A DNA stretch of 64,000 nucleotides from Streptomyces sp. NBC_01214 (GTDB lineage: Bacteria; Actinomycetota; Actinomycetes; Streptomycetales; Streptomycetaceae), in contig NZ_JAPEOS010000003.1 of the NCBI RefSeq assembly GCF_026340975.1, forward strand, positions 434,001-498,000, in the 5' to 3' direction. The position numbers and the translations under genes were made by a program. This document shows positions 23,965-32,053 of this stretch, in pieces (position 1 is the first letter of the stretch; each line of letters begins with the position of its first letter). The notes under the pieces were generated by a model. It was not told the origin of the DNA and did not search any database. It was given only the letters and a program-made list of their open reading frames with translations.

Positions 23965-25266
23965 ATGGGTGTACGGGGCCGGCACCGCCGGTATCAGCCG
24001 AGCAGCATCAACCGGGCCTCACTGGCCGTCACCGCCGGCGGGGCCGGTATTGCGCTTCCGTTCATCGGTGCCGGAGTCGCCCACGCGGCCTCCGTGGACA
24101 CCTGGGACAAGGTCGCCTCCTGCGAGTCGACGAACAACTGGCGCATCAACACCGGCAACGGGTACTACGGCGGCCTCCAGTTCAGCCAGAGCACCTGGCG
24201 GGCCTTCGGCGGCACCGCCTACGCCCCGCGCGCCGACCTGGCCACCAAGGACCAGCAGATCGCGGTCGCGGAGAAGGTCCTGGGGGGCCAGGGGCCGGGC
24301 GCCTGGCCCAACTGCGGGAAGCAGGCCGGACTCACGCGCAGCGGCCCGGCGCCCGCCGTCACCCCGCAATCCCAGACGCAGACGCAGACGCAGACCCAGA
24401 AACAGAGCCTGACGCAGAAACAGGCCCCCGTGGCGCGGACGACCCCGGAGCAGGGCGGCGGACCGCGCCCGACCGGGACCTCCGTCCTGCCGAACCCCTA
24501 CGTCGTCGCGCCCGGCGACTCGCTCTCCGCGATCGCCACCGACCAGCACGTCGAGGGCGGCTGGCAGGCGCTGTACGAGACCAACCGGACCGCCATCGGC
24601 GGCAACCCGAACCTGATCTTCCCGGGCCAGCGGCTCACCCTTCGGGTCACCACGGCGCCGGCCCTGCCGCCGCCGCCCAGGCAGGACCCCGAGAAGCCGC
24701 CGCGGACCGCCGACCCGGTGACCCCCGTGGAGCCGGCCGCCGAGAAGCCGGTCGAGAAGCCCGCGCCCAAGCCGGTCGAAAAGCCCGCCGAGAAGCCCGC
24801 CGAGAAGCCGGTCGAGAAGCCCGCGCCGGAGGCCGCCTCAGCGCAGCAGAAGCCGGCTGCGGGCGGATTCTCCGCCCCCGTCGACGCTGCCCTCGGCACC
24901 GCCTACCGCGTCTCGGGTTCCTCCTGGTCCAGCGGCTACCACACGGGCGTCGACTTTCCGGTGGCTACCGGCACCGCCGTCAAGTCGGTGGGTCCCGGCG
25001 AGATCGTTTCCGCCGGCTGGGCCGGGGCCTACGGCTACCAGGTCGTCATCCGGCACACCGACGGCCGGTACTCCCAGTACGCCCACCTCTCCGCCCTCGG
25101 CGTCAAGGCCGGCCAGCAGGTCTCCGGAGGCCAGCGCATCGGCCGCTCCGGCTCGACCGGCAACACCACGGGCCCGCACCTGCACTTCGAGATGCGCACG
25201 GGACCCGGCTACGGCTCCGACATCGACCCGCTCAAGTACCTCCGTGGCCACGGGGTCCGCATCTGA
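23965..25266 (+). CDS. Secreted cell-wall hydrolase: Rpf-like transglycosylase, LysM and M23 peptidase
   Basis: A 433-residue exported protein. A signal peptide (to about residue 43, cut after AHA) is followed by a resuscitation-promoting-factor-like domain (TWDKVASCESTNNWRINTGN, with YYGGLQFSQSTWRAFGG), a Gln-Thr repeat linker, a LysM domain (about 178-225, VVAPGDSLSAIA), a Pro-Lys-Glu repeat linker and a C-terminal M23 endopeptidase (about 300-430) with zinc ligands in YHTGVDFP and HLHFEM. The mix of glycan-cleaving, wall-binding and peptide-cleaving parts fits peptidoglycan remodelling during germination or growth. The ATG at 23965 has GAGGGGGG upstream and leaves an Arg-rich n-region (RGRHRRY). 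The two low-complexity linkers are repeat-prone. Confidence 0.92.
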   Translation: MGVRGRHRRYQPSSINRASLAVTAGGAGIALPFIGAGVAHAASVDTWDKVASCESTNNWRINTGNGYYGGLQFSQSTWRAFGGTAYAPRADLATKDQQIAVAEKVLGGQGPGAWPNCGKQAGLTRSGPAPAVTPQSQTQTQTQTQKQSLTQKQAPVARTTPEQGGGPRPTGTSVLPNPYVVAPGDSLSAIATDQHVEGGWQALYETNRTAIGGNPNLIFPGQRLTLRVTTAPALPPPPRQDPEKPPRTADPVTPVEPAAEKPVEKPAPKPVEKPAEKPAEKPVEKPAPEAASAQQKPAAGGFSAPVDAALGTAYRVSGSSWSSGYHTGVDFPVATGTAVKSVGPGEIVSAGWAGAYGYQVVIRHTDGRYSQYAHLSALGVKAGQQVSGGQRIGRSGSTGNTTGPHLHFEMRTGPGYGSDIDPLKYLRGHGVRI

Positions 25267-26103
25267 CCCGCGCACATGCGAGGGCACGACGGTGAGCAGG
25301 ATCAGGCCGGCCGCCGCGAGCGCGGCGCTGGCCACCGCCGCCGTCGCGCCCGCGGCCCCGTACCGGAAGCCCTCGTCGAACAGCGTGATGCCGACCGTCG
25401 CCGCCACCACCGGGTTGACCACCGTCACCGTGGCCAGCGGCGCGGTCAGCCCGGCGCCCCGGTAGGCCGCCTGGGACAAGAGCAGCCCGCCGGCCGCAAG
25501 GACCGCGATCGCCGCGAGGTCCGGCCACAAACCGGGCAGCGCGCCCGGCCGGAAGTCCTCGGCCACCGACTTGGTGAACACCGAGGCCATACCGAAGGCG
25601 GTACCGGCGGCCGAGGCCAGGAGCACGCTGTGCAGCACCGCCCGGTGCATCCGGTGCGCCGCCAGGAACAGCACCAGCACCGCGCCGGCGGTCACCACGA
25701 GCAGCACGCGCCGCTCGTCCCCCGCCAGCGCCGGCTCCGCCCGTCCGCTCCCGCCGGTCAGCGCCAGCAGCCCGGCCAGGCCGACCGTGGCCAGCACCGC
25801 CCCGCGCCAGGCGGCCGCGCCCGCCCGGCGCCGTACGAAGACGGCGGCCATCGGCAGGGCGAAGACGATGGTCAGGGCGCCCAGCGGCTGGACCAGACTC
25901 AGCGGCCCGTACGCGAGGGCCACCACGTGCAACAGCGCACCGAGGCCGTTCAGCCCCACCGCCACCCACCAGACGCCCCGGCGCAGCGGGGCGTACCGGC
26001 GGTCCGGCGTGCTCGCCGCGACCCGTTCCTGGACGATCGCGCCACCCGCGTACGCCAGGGCGGACACGAGGCAGAGTAGGACCGACAGCGCCAGTGCACT
26101 CAT
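24838..26103 (-). CDS. EamA/DMT-family transporter with antisense C-terminal extension
   Basis: The first 280 residues form about nine to ten hydrophobic helices of the drug/metabolite transporter type (LLCLVSALAYAGGAIVQE, PLSLVQPLGALTIVFALPM, ATVTVVNPVVAATVGITLF, AAAGLILLTVV). The expected end would be near 25270, but the frame stays open for another 430 bp antisense to the M23 domain of the neighbouring gene, ending at 24838. This tail has no membrane segment and reads like shadow sequence, so translation may end there only by default. ATG 26103 is close behind GGAG; a GTG at 26112 is the alternative. Its substrate is unknown. Confidence 0.75.
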   Translation of the reverse strand: MSALALSVLLCLVSALAYAGGAIVQERVAASTPDRRYAPLRRGVWWVAVGLNGLGALLHVVALAYGPLSLVQPLGALTIVFALPMAAVFVRRRAGAAAWRGAVLATVGLAGLLALTGGSGRAEPALAGDERRVLLVVTAGAVLVLFLAAHRMHRAVLHSVLLASAAGTAFGMASVFTKSVAEDFRPGALPGLWPDLAAIAVLAAGGLLLSQAAYRGAGLTAPLATVTVVNPVVAATVGITLFDEGFRYGAAGATAAVASAALAAAGLILLTVVPSHVRGSDADPVATEVLERVDVGAVAGSRAHLEVQVRARGVAGRAGAADALASGDLLAGLDAEGGEVGVLGVPAVGVPDDDLVAVGPGPAGGNDLAGTHRLDGGAGSHRKVDARVVAAGPGGTRDAVGGAEGSVDGGGESARSRLLLR

Positions 26104-26163
26104 AAGCTCCACAATGCCCGACCCACCTGCGCTATTCCTCCGTCCACAGGTGGTGATCAGTCA

Positions 26164-26187
26164 TACTCCCGACGTAGTACGGGAGTA
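26164..26187. promoter_or_regulatory. Perfect 8-bp inverted repeat between divergent genes
   Basis: TACTCCCG and CGGGAGTA with an eight-base loop lie in the 290-bp spacer between the EamA transporter and the zinc-ribbon SDR. A dimeric repressor site or a hairpin is possible. Confidence 0.4.
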
Positions 26188-26394
26188 CGCAGCGTGGCCC
26201 CTCGGGCAGCGGAAAGCGACCCCCGACGGGGCCCCGACGCCGCCGGTTCGCCGCATACGGTGACGCCCCACTCGCGGTGGGTGAGGGGGGCGGGAGCGGG
26301 TTTGGCTCCGGGCATGGGGGATCCGTACAGTTTCCCTTTTGAGGACTTCCGCAGCAGGCGGATGCGGACGAGTGATCAAGGAACGGCAGCGGCA

Positions 26395-27894
26395 ATGACG
26401 GTGACCGAAGACAGCCAGGACTACGGCCACGACTCCGAGCCCACCTACGGGCCCGGTATCGACCCCGACCGACTGGCCCTCTGCCTCAGCGTGCTCGACG
26501 AGCTGGACAAGATCGACGTCGACCACCCCGACGCGATCACCGTACGCCGCGCCACCGCCGGCCTCTACCGGACGGTCAAGCAGCGCCGCCGCCAGGAGCG
26601 CCGCGCCGCCAAGACCGCCAACGACAAGGCCGTCACCGAGGCCACCGCCACCGGTTCCGCCGAGCGCATCGACGACGAGACCGAGGGCATCCTGCCCTCC
26701 TCGGTCACGGAGGCCGGCCGGATCGCCGGGATACTCCAGCGCCCGCGCTCCTGCTACGTCTGCAAGACGCGGTACGTCGAGGTCGACTACTTCTACCACC
26801 AGCTCTGCCCGGGGTGCGCCCTCGAGAACCGGACCAGGCGGGAGGCCCGCGCCGACCTGACCGGCAAGCGCGCGCTGCTCACCGGCGGCCGGGCCAAGAT
26901 CGGCATGTACATCGCGCTGCGGCTGCTGCGCGACGGCGCCCACACCACGATCACCACGCGCTTCCCCAAGGACGCCATCCGCCGCTTCAAGGCGATGGAG
27001 GACTCCGCGGACTGGATGCACCGCCTGGAGGTCGTCGGCATCGACCTGCGCGACCCGGCCCAGGCCGTGGCCCTCGCCGACCAGGTGGCCGCGGCCGGGC
27101 CGCTCGACATCCTGATCAACAACGCGACGCAGACCGTGCGCCGCCTGCCCAGCGCCTACGCGGCGCTGGTCGAGGGGGAGGCCGCGCCGCTTCCCGCCGG
27201 TGAGCTCCCCGCCCACCAGGTCATCGGCGCCTTCAACTCCGGCGCGGTCGACGGCCTGGCGGCACTGCCCGTCGGAGTGAGCGGGCTGGAGGCACAGAAG
27301 GTCGCCGACCTCGCCCTGGTCGCGGGCAACGCCAGCCTGGAGCGGCACCTCGCCGGCACGGCCATCGACGCGGGCGGCCTGCTGCCCGACGTCGTCGAGA
27401 GCAACACCTGGGTGCAGACCATCGACCAGATCTCCCCGGTGGAGCTGCTCGAGACCCAGCTGTGCAACTACACGTCGCCGTTCATCCTGATCAGCGCACT
27501 TCGACCGGCCATGGCGCAGGCCGCCCGAAAGGCGGCGAACGGGCGGGCGTACGTCGTCAACGTCTCGGCCATGGAGGGCGTCTTCAGCCGCGGCTACAAG
27601 GGTGCGGGGCACCCGAACACCAATGCCGCCAAGGCCGCGATGAACATGGTGACGCGGACCAGCGGTCAGGAGATGTTCCAGACCGACCGCATCCTCATGA
27701 CCTCGGTCGACACCGGCTGGATCACCGACGAGCGCCCGCACTTCGACAAGCTGCGCCTCGCCGAGGAAGGCTTCCACGCCCCGCTGGACCTGGTCGACGG
27801 CGCTGCCCGGGTCTACGACCCGATCGTCCGCGGCGAGGCCGGCGAGGACCTGTTCGGCGTCTTCCTCAAGGACTACGCCCCGGCGAACTGGTAG
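26395..27894 (+). CDS. SDR-fold protein with N-terminal zinc ribbon; catalytic Tyr replaced
   Basis: A 499-residue protein in two parts. Residues 1-155 are charged and end in a zinc-ribbon pair, CYVCKTRY and LCPGCALENR. Residues 160-499 are an SDR Rossmann fold: LTGGRAKIGMYIALRLLRDG, DILINNATQTVRR and NVSAMEG. The usual YxxxK motif reads TNAAK (GHPNTNAAKAAMNM), so the catalytic tyrosine position is threonine while the lysine stays. Related actinobacterial proteins I recall share this HPxTNxAK form, so it is probably a distinct subfamily with altered chemistry. A central insert around VAGNASLERHLAG enlarges the domain. The ATG at 26395 is supported by AAGGAA upstream, though rather far; ATG 26362 is also in frame. 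Confidence 0.82.
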   Translation: MTVTEDSQDYGHDSEPTYGPGIDPDRLALCLSVLDELDKIDVDHPDAITVRRATAGLYRTVKQRRRQERRAAKTANDKAVTEATATGSAERIDDETEGILPSSVTEAGRIAGILQRPRSCYVCKTRYVEVDYFYHQLCPGCALENRTRREARADLTGKRALLTGGRAKIGMYIALRLLRDGAHTTITTRFPKDAIRRFKAMEDSADWMHRLEVVGIDLRDPAQAVALADQVAAAGPLDILINNATQTVRRLPSAYAALVEGEAAPLPAGELPAHQVIGAFNSGAVDGLAALPVGVSGLEAQKVADLALVAGNASLERHLAGTAIDAGGLLPDVVESNTWVQTIDQISPVELLETQLCNYTSPFILISALRPAMAQAARKAANGRAYVVNVSAMEGVFSRGYKGAGHPNTNAAKAAMNMVTRTSGQEMFQTDRILMTSVDTGWITDERPHFDKLRLAEEGFHAPLDLVDGAARVYDPIVRGEAGEDLFGVFLKDYAPANW

Positions 27895-27918
27895 CCCGGG
27901 ACGCTCCCCGTCCTGGTC

Positions 27919-28485
27919 CTACAGGGTCCCGTCAGGCCTGCTCGACCCTCTTGACCCCCTCGGCCCCCTCGGCCCCTTCGATGGACCGAGGGGGTCGAGT
28001 GCGTTCCCGGGGGACGCGGCCCGGCAGGACCCGGCCGCGACCAGCTCCAGCAGCGGCTGCCAGTCCTCCAGCACGCCCGCGTCCAGGCCGGCCGCGGCGG
28101 CCGAGTCCCGGGCCTGGCGCAGGGTGGCCACCGCCTCGGCGTCGTCGCCGTAGCCGTCGCCGTCGCGGTGTCCGTCGTCCGCGCCGACGGGCCGGTCCGG
28201 CGACTGCAGACGTACCAGCCGGGCCACCCGCTCGCCCAGCAGCGGGCGGATCGACTCCGCCGCCACCCCGACGGTAACCGTCCCGTCACTCAGACGGAGC
28301 AAACGCCCGAGGCGGTGCACCAGGCCCGCGATCTGCAGTTCCTTGTCGAAGGGCCGCGAGCGGCGCAGCAGGGCCGCGGTCCGTAGACCCCGGTCGTCGG
28401 GGTCGGCGCGCAACAGCTCCATCAGCTCCAGCACGCTTGTGACATAAGGGACTTGAGCCCCGGGAACTTTGGACCTCGCCACCAC
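27919..28485 (-). CDS. Hypothetical protein, HD-domain-like
   Basis: A 188-residue cytosolic protein. The central ELQIAGLVHRLGRLLRLSDG and ESIRPLLGERVARLVRLQ resemble small HD-type phosphonate/inositol oxygenase relatives, with the His-Arg in place of His-Asp, so activity is uncertain. The C-terminus is a Gly-Pro-Arg tail produced by a stretch that also folds as a terminator hairpin for the convergent SDR gene. Two adjacent GTG codons (28485, 28482) follow AAGGGG; the second has the better spacing. No partner gene is visible. Confidence 0.6.
   Translation of the reverse strand: MVARSKVPGAQVPYVTSVLELMELLRADPDDRGLRTAALLRRSRPFDKELQIAGLVHRLGRLLRLSDGTVTVGVAAESIRPLLGERVARLVRLQSPDRPVGADDGHRDGDGYGDDAEAVATLRQARDSAAAAGLDAGVLEDWQPLLELVAAGSCRAASPGNALDPLGPSKGPRGPRGSRGSSRPDGTL
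27953..27996. terminator. Terminator hairpin for the SDR gene, inside the convergent frame
   Basis: GACCCCCTCGG at 27953-27963 pairs perfectly with 27986-27996 over a 22-base loop, 60 bp after the SDR stop. It overlaps the last codons of the convergent hypothetical gene and may serve both. Confidence 0.6.
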
Positions 28486-28610
28486 CGACCCCTTCCGTCA
28501 CGTCCCGCACGTCCGGGGTCGAGCAGATCAGGCGCCACGTACCCGCAGACCCACGACTTGCTGAACTAGGAGCGAAAGTAAGAGGGCGCAGCGGATTTTG
28601 CCTTCCTATC

Positions 28611-28626
28611 GAGCGGAGGTCCGCTC
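28611..28626. promoter_or_regulatory. Inverted repeat and possible -10 before the small peptide gene
   Basis: GAGCGG and CCGCTC with a four-base centre, followed by a TACTCT-like -10 near 28634, lie about 130 bp before the small plus-strand gene. The long leader to the start codon at 28764 contains no other clear element. Confidence 0.35.
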
Positions 28627-28763
28627 ATATGTGTACTCTGGGGCATCAAGACGGCCCCCATCCGGGCCGCGCTCCACTAAGGCGCCACCGCGTCCGGAAA
28701 CCTTTCATCCCTTGCCCGGCGCGCGGTCCGCTTACCGGGTTACGCGACACGAAGGAGTGCGCG

Positions 28764-28937
28764 GTGACTGAGAAGACAAAGCCCGAACCGACGGTCATGG
28801 AGCGGACGGGAACGCGGGCGAAGCCCCGGACCGACGAACTCGGAAGCCTAGAGGTCTGGGCCCGATCCGCCCCGATCCGGCTGGCCGGGTACGAGGACGA
28901 CCTGGCGGAAGCGCACATCCTGCCCGGTATCGACTAG
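28764..28937 (+). CDS. 57-residue hydrophilic peptide, possible RiPP precursor
   Basis: GTG at 28764 with a perfect GAAGGAG six bases upstream opens a 57-residue frame ending at TAG 28935. The N-terminal half is charged and leader-like (TEKTKPEP, GTRAKPRTDELG); the C-terminal half, LEVWARSAPIRLAGYEDD and AEAHILPGID, is denser in aromatic and hydrophobic residues. The excellent ribosome site, strong codon bias and terminator hairpin right after the stop show a real expressed gene. I do not recognise its family. The layout resembles a modified-peptide precursor, but no dedicated modification enzyme is adjacent; the next gene is an SDR-type epimerase. Confidence 0.7.
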   Translation: MTEKTKPEPTVMERTGTRAKPRTDELGSLEVWARSAPIRLAGYEDDLAEAHILPGID

Positions 28938-28954
28938 TCCGCACAGCGGTGCCA

Positions 28955-28988
28955 AGCGCCCCCCGTGCCCACGCGCACCGGGGGCGCT
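28955..28988 (+). terminator. Terminator after the small peptide gene
   Basis: AGCGCCCCC at 28955-28963 pairs with 28980-28988 across a short spacer, 17 bp after the peptide stop. It separates the peptide gene from the downstream epimerase. Confidence 0.65.
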
Positions 28989-29090
28989 GCCCTGCCCGAA
29001 ACGGTTCCCCTCACGGCTACGCCCTCAGCGTCTTCGCCGACGGCGATCACCGCTTCCGCCGCTCCGCCCCCTCCCGGCAGGCTGGCGCCC

Positions 29091-30074
29091 ATGAAGCTGC
29101 TGATGCTGGGTGGTACCGAATTCGTCGGACGCGCGATCACCGAGGACGCCCTGACCCGGGGCTGGGAGGTGACCGTCTTCCACCGCGGACACCACACGCC
29201 CCCGCCGGGCACCTCCGCCCTCCACGGCGACCGCACCGCCCCCGACGGGCTGGCCGCCCTCGGCACGGGCGAGTGGGACCTGGTCGTCGACACCTGGGGC
29301 GGCGCCCCCACGGCGGTGCGCGACAGCGCCCGCCTGCTGCGCGACCGGGTCGGACGGTACGCGTACGTCTCCAGCCGCTCGGTGTACGCCTACCCCGCCC
29401 CGGCCGGCCTCGCCGAGGACGGCCCCCTGGTCGGCGGCTCGCCGGACGCCGGGCCGACCGCCTACGCCGAGGACAAGCGGGGCGGCGAACTCGCCGCCCT
29501 GGACGCCTTCGCGGACCGCGCCCTGCTCGTGCGCGCCGGACTGATCCTCGGCCCGTACGAGAACGTCGGCCGACTGCCGTGGTGGCTGGACCGCACCGCC
29601 CGCGGCGGCCCGGTGCTCGCCCCGGGACCGCGGGACCTCCCCATCCAGTACATCGACGTGCGCGACCTCGCGCACTGGACCCTGGACGCCGCTGCGGCGG
29701 GGCGCTCGGGCGCGTACAACCTGGTCTCCCCGTCCGGGCACGCCACGATGGGCGGACTCCTCGACGCCTGCGCCACCACCACCGGGGGCGGCGCCGAACT
29801 GCGCTGGACCGACCCGGACCGGCTCCTGGAGGCGGGCGTGCAGCCCTGGACCGAGCTCCCGGTCTGGGTCCCCGAGGGCGAGGCCCACGACCACATGCAC
29901 CGCGGGGACGTCTCCAAGGCGCTGGCGGCCGGTCTGACGTGCCGGCCGGTCGAGGAGACCGTGGCCGACACCTGGGCCTGGCTGCGCGGGCTCGGCGGAG
30001 CCGCCCCGCAGCGCCCCGACGTGCCGGCCAAGGGCATCTCCGCGGAGCGGGAGGCCGCCCTACTCGGGCTCTGA
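29091..30074 (+). CDS. NAD-dependent epimerase/dehydratase-like (atypical SDR)
   Basis: A 327-residue extended SDR: KLLMLGGTEFVGRAITEDAL (GGTxFxG cofactor loop), WDLVVDTWGGAPTAVRDS, YAYVSSRSVYAYP and a substrate-binding C-terminal half (YIDVRDLAHWTLDAA). There is no YxxxK; the region has YAEDKRGGE, so an atypical active site as in isoflavone-reductase-like or RNA-binding relatives (CSP41 type). The ATG at 29091 starts the domain exactly; the longer frame upstream is poor. Its last 15 bp overlap the 3' end of the convergent lipase maturation factor gene. Confidence 0.85.
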   Translation: MKLLMLGGTEFVGRAITEDALTRGWEVTVFHRGHHTPPPGTSALHGDRTAPDGLAALGTGEWDLVVDTWGGAPTAVRDSARLLRDRVGRYAYVSSRSVYAYPAPAGLAEDGPLVGGSPDAGPTAYAEDKRGGELAALDAFADRALLVRAGLILGPYENVGRLPWWLDRTARGGPVLAPGPRDLPIQYIDVRDLAHWTLDAAAAGRSGAYNLVSPSGHATMGGLLDACATTTGGGAELRWTDPDRLLEAGVQPWTELPVWVPEGEAHDHMHRGDVSKALAAGLTCRPVEETVADTWAWLRGLGGAAPQRPDVPAKGISAEREAALLGL

Positions 30075-31499
30075 GCGGCGTGCGTCCGCGAGACGGGTCG
30101 GAGGGAGGTACTCGCGCACGAGCGTGCGGTGCCACCAGGCCCCCGTCTCGCGCAGCTCCCGCCAGGTGGTGAACCGGTAGCGGTACAGCAGGGCGCGGAC
30201 GTGGCGGGGCGGGGCGTCCGGGAACGGGTTGTCGCGCAGCAGCCGCAGCGTGTCCCGGTCGCCCGCCAGCAGCCGCTCCACGAACGGCCCGAACCAGTCC
30301 CGCGCGTAGTCGGGGGAGATGGCGGCGAACCACATCAGCCAGTCCAGCCGCAGGTGGTACGGGGCGAACTGGCGCGGAAGGAGGCCCGGTTCACCCGGCT
30401 TGCCCTTGAACCCGTACTCGCGCCAGTCCCCGTCCGCGCGCGGCACCCGGTCCGCGGTGCCCTCCACCGCCACTTCCATCCGGACCCGGCCGACCGAGCC
30501 GAAGGCCCCGTAGGTGTTGACCAGGTGCAGGGCGTCGAAGGAGCGGTTCATCACCTGGCGGCGCGAGACCATGTTGAGCACCGGGTGCCGGCTGAGGAAC
30601 AGGACGAGTGCGGTCACCGCGCACACCAGGACCACGAACCACACGGGACCCGTGCGCGAGGCGGCCGCCGGGGGAGCGCCCGCGAGCCCGGTGAAGTCCA
30701 CGGCCGAGACGGCCAGCGTGATCGTCAGCCAGTTCAGCCAGGCGAAATTGCCCGAGAGCACCAGCCACAACTGCGTCGCGATGACGATCCCGGCGGCGTA
30801 CGAGGCCACCGGCTGCGGGGTGAACAGGAGCACCGGGACGATCAGTTGGGTCACGTGGTTGGCCGCGCACTCCACCCGGTGCAGCGGTTTCGGCAGATGG
30901 TGGAAGAACCAGCTCAGCGGCCCGGCCATCGGCTGCGTCTCGTGGTGGAAGTACAGGCAGGTCAGCTTGCGCCAGCAGGGGTCCCCGCGCATCTTGATCA
31001 GCCCGGCCCCGAATTCCACGCGGAAGAGCACCCAGCGCAGCAGCCACAGGACCAGCACGGGCGGACCGGCCCGCGCGTTGCCGAGGAACACGGCGAGGAA
31101 GCCCACCTCCAGCAGCAGCGACTCCCAGCCGAAGGAGTACCAGGTCTGGCCCACGTTCACGATCGAGAGGTAGAGCAGCCACAGCACGGCCCACATCGCC
31201 ATGGCCGCGCCCAGCGGCACCTCGTCCCCCGCCCCGGCGCCCAGGGCCGCCGCCAGTGCGGCGCCGGTCCAGGCGCAGCCGGCGAAGAGCCGGTCCGAGT
31301 AGCGCAGTTGGAACAGGCTGGGGGCGCGCCGGAAGGGCACGTACCGTACGTAGCGCGGTACGGGCGTCATGCCGTGCGCCCCGATCAGGGCCCGGAACTG
31401 CAGGGCGGCCCCGAGGAAGGCGACGAGGTAGACCCCGGCCAGGGCCCGCTGGAAGACCAGCCGGGCGAGCCAGTATCCGGGCGCCGTGAACCAGTCCAT
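30060..31499 (-). CDS. Lipase maturation factor (LMF1/2) family membrane protein
   Basis: A 479-residue polytopic membrane protein. The family hallmark runs through GWESLLLEVGFLAVFLG, WVLFRVEFGAGLIKMRGDPC, LTCLYFHHETQPMAGPLSWF, LPKPLHRVECAANHVTQL and QLWLVLSGNFAWLNWLT. The soluble C-terminus has YGFKGKPGEPG and LDWLMWFAA. Vertebrate LMF1 helps lipoprotein lipase fold in the ER; the bacterial role is unknown. The ATG at 31499 sits close behind GGAGG. It follows DUF1990 and YndJ genes in the same direction and probably shares their promoter, which carries twin palindromic operators. Confidence 0.92.
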   Translation of the reverse strand: MDWFTAPGYWLARLVFQRALAGVYLVAFLGAALQFRALIGAHGMTPVPRYVRYVPFRRAPSLFQLRYSDRLFAGCAWTGAALAAALGAGAGDEVPLGAAMAMWAVLWLLYLSIVNVGQTWYSFGWESLLLEVGFLAVFLGNARAGPPVLVLWLLRWVLFRVEFGAGLIKMRGDPCWRKLTCLYFHHETQPMAGPLSWFFHHLPKPLHRVECAANHVTQLIVPVLLFTPQPVASYAAGIVIATQLWLVLSGNFAWLNWLTITLAVSAVDFTGLAGAPPAAASRTGPVWFVVLVCAVTALVLFLSRHPVLNMVSRRQVMNRSFDALHLVNTYGAFGSVGRVRMEVAVEGTADRVPRADGDWREYGFKGKPGEPGLLPRQFAPYHLRLDWLMWFAAISPDYARDWFGPFVERLLAGDRDTLRLLRDNPFPDAPPRHVRALLYRYRFTTWRELRETGAWWHRTLVREYLPPTRLADARRSEPE

Positions 31500-31519
31500 C
31501 GCCTCCAGTATCGGACCGT

Positions 31520-32053
31520 TCAGCCGGTGGCGGCCAGCTTGCGCAGGTGGTGGCCGAGCCAGCGGGCGTAGCGCAGCTGGAGGAAGGGGACCACCGGGCC
31601 GGCGAGGCGGGTGTACCAGGTGTTCGGATGGCTGAAGGCGGTGACCGTGAACCACACCGTCCCGTCGGGGTCCATGTCCACGAGGAAGGACTCCTCCCCG
31701 CACTCGGGGTGCCCGGCCAGGGTCCCGTAGGCGAAACCGATGCGGGCGGGCTCGTACGCGGTCCAGATCACCTCGCACGGAGCATCGATCCGCAGCGGCC
31801 CGAGGCCGATCCCGACGATCACCCGGCTGCCGGGCCGGACCGCGCCGGCATCGGCCCGCACGCGCATGCCCGAGGTCCGGTGGGCCTCGAAGGTGGTGAC
31901 CGCGGTTCCGGCGGCCTCGAAGACCGCCCGGCCCTGTCCGAGGCGGGTGCGGTGGTGCAGGTGGTTGTATCCGGCGGGCAGCGGCCGGTGGGCCGTCGCA
32001 CCCCGGTCGGGGTAGTTGACGGTGTCCCGGCCGGCGCTGATGAGGCGGGTCAT
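31520..32053 (-). CDS. DUF1990 family protein
   Basis: A 177-residue beta-rich protein: AGYNHLHHRTRLGQGRAVFE, RTSGMRVRADAGAVRPGSRV, IDAPCEVIWTAYEPARIGFA and FSHPNTWYTRLAGPVV are characteristic of DUF1990, a START-like lipid/ligand-binding fold. Function unknown. GGAG lies eight bases before the ATG at 32053, which overlaps the YndJ stop (ATGA). In Bacillus, YndJ and a DUF1990-type module occur in one polypeptide as I recall, so the adjacency is meaningful. Confidence 0.85.
   Translation of the reverse strand: MTRLISAGRDTVNYPDRGATAHRPLPAGYNHLHHRTRLGQGRAVFEAAGTAVTTFEAHRTSGMRVRADAGAVRPGSRVIVGIGLGPLRIDAPCEVIWTAYEPARIGFAYGTLAGHPECGEESFLVDMDPDGTVWFTVTAFSHPNTWYTRLAGPVVPFLQLRYARWLGHHLRKLAATG

Noticed and set aside
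24019..24549. Reverse frame rich in Leu-Arg-Leu repeats
   Set aside because: Antisense to the Gln-Thr repeat linker of the Rpf/M23 protein; repeat DNA makes long false frames.
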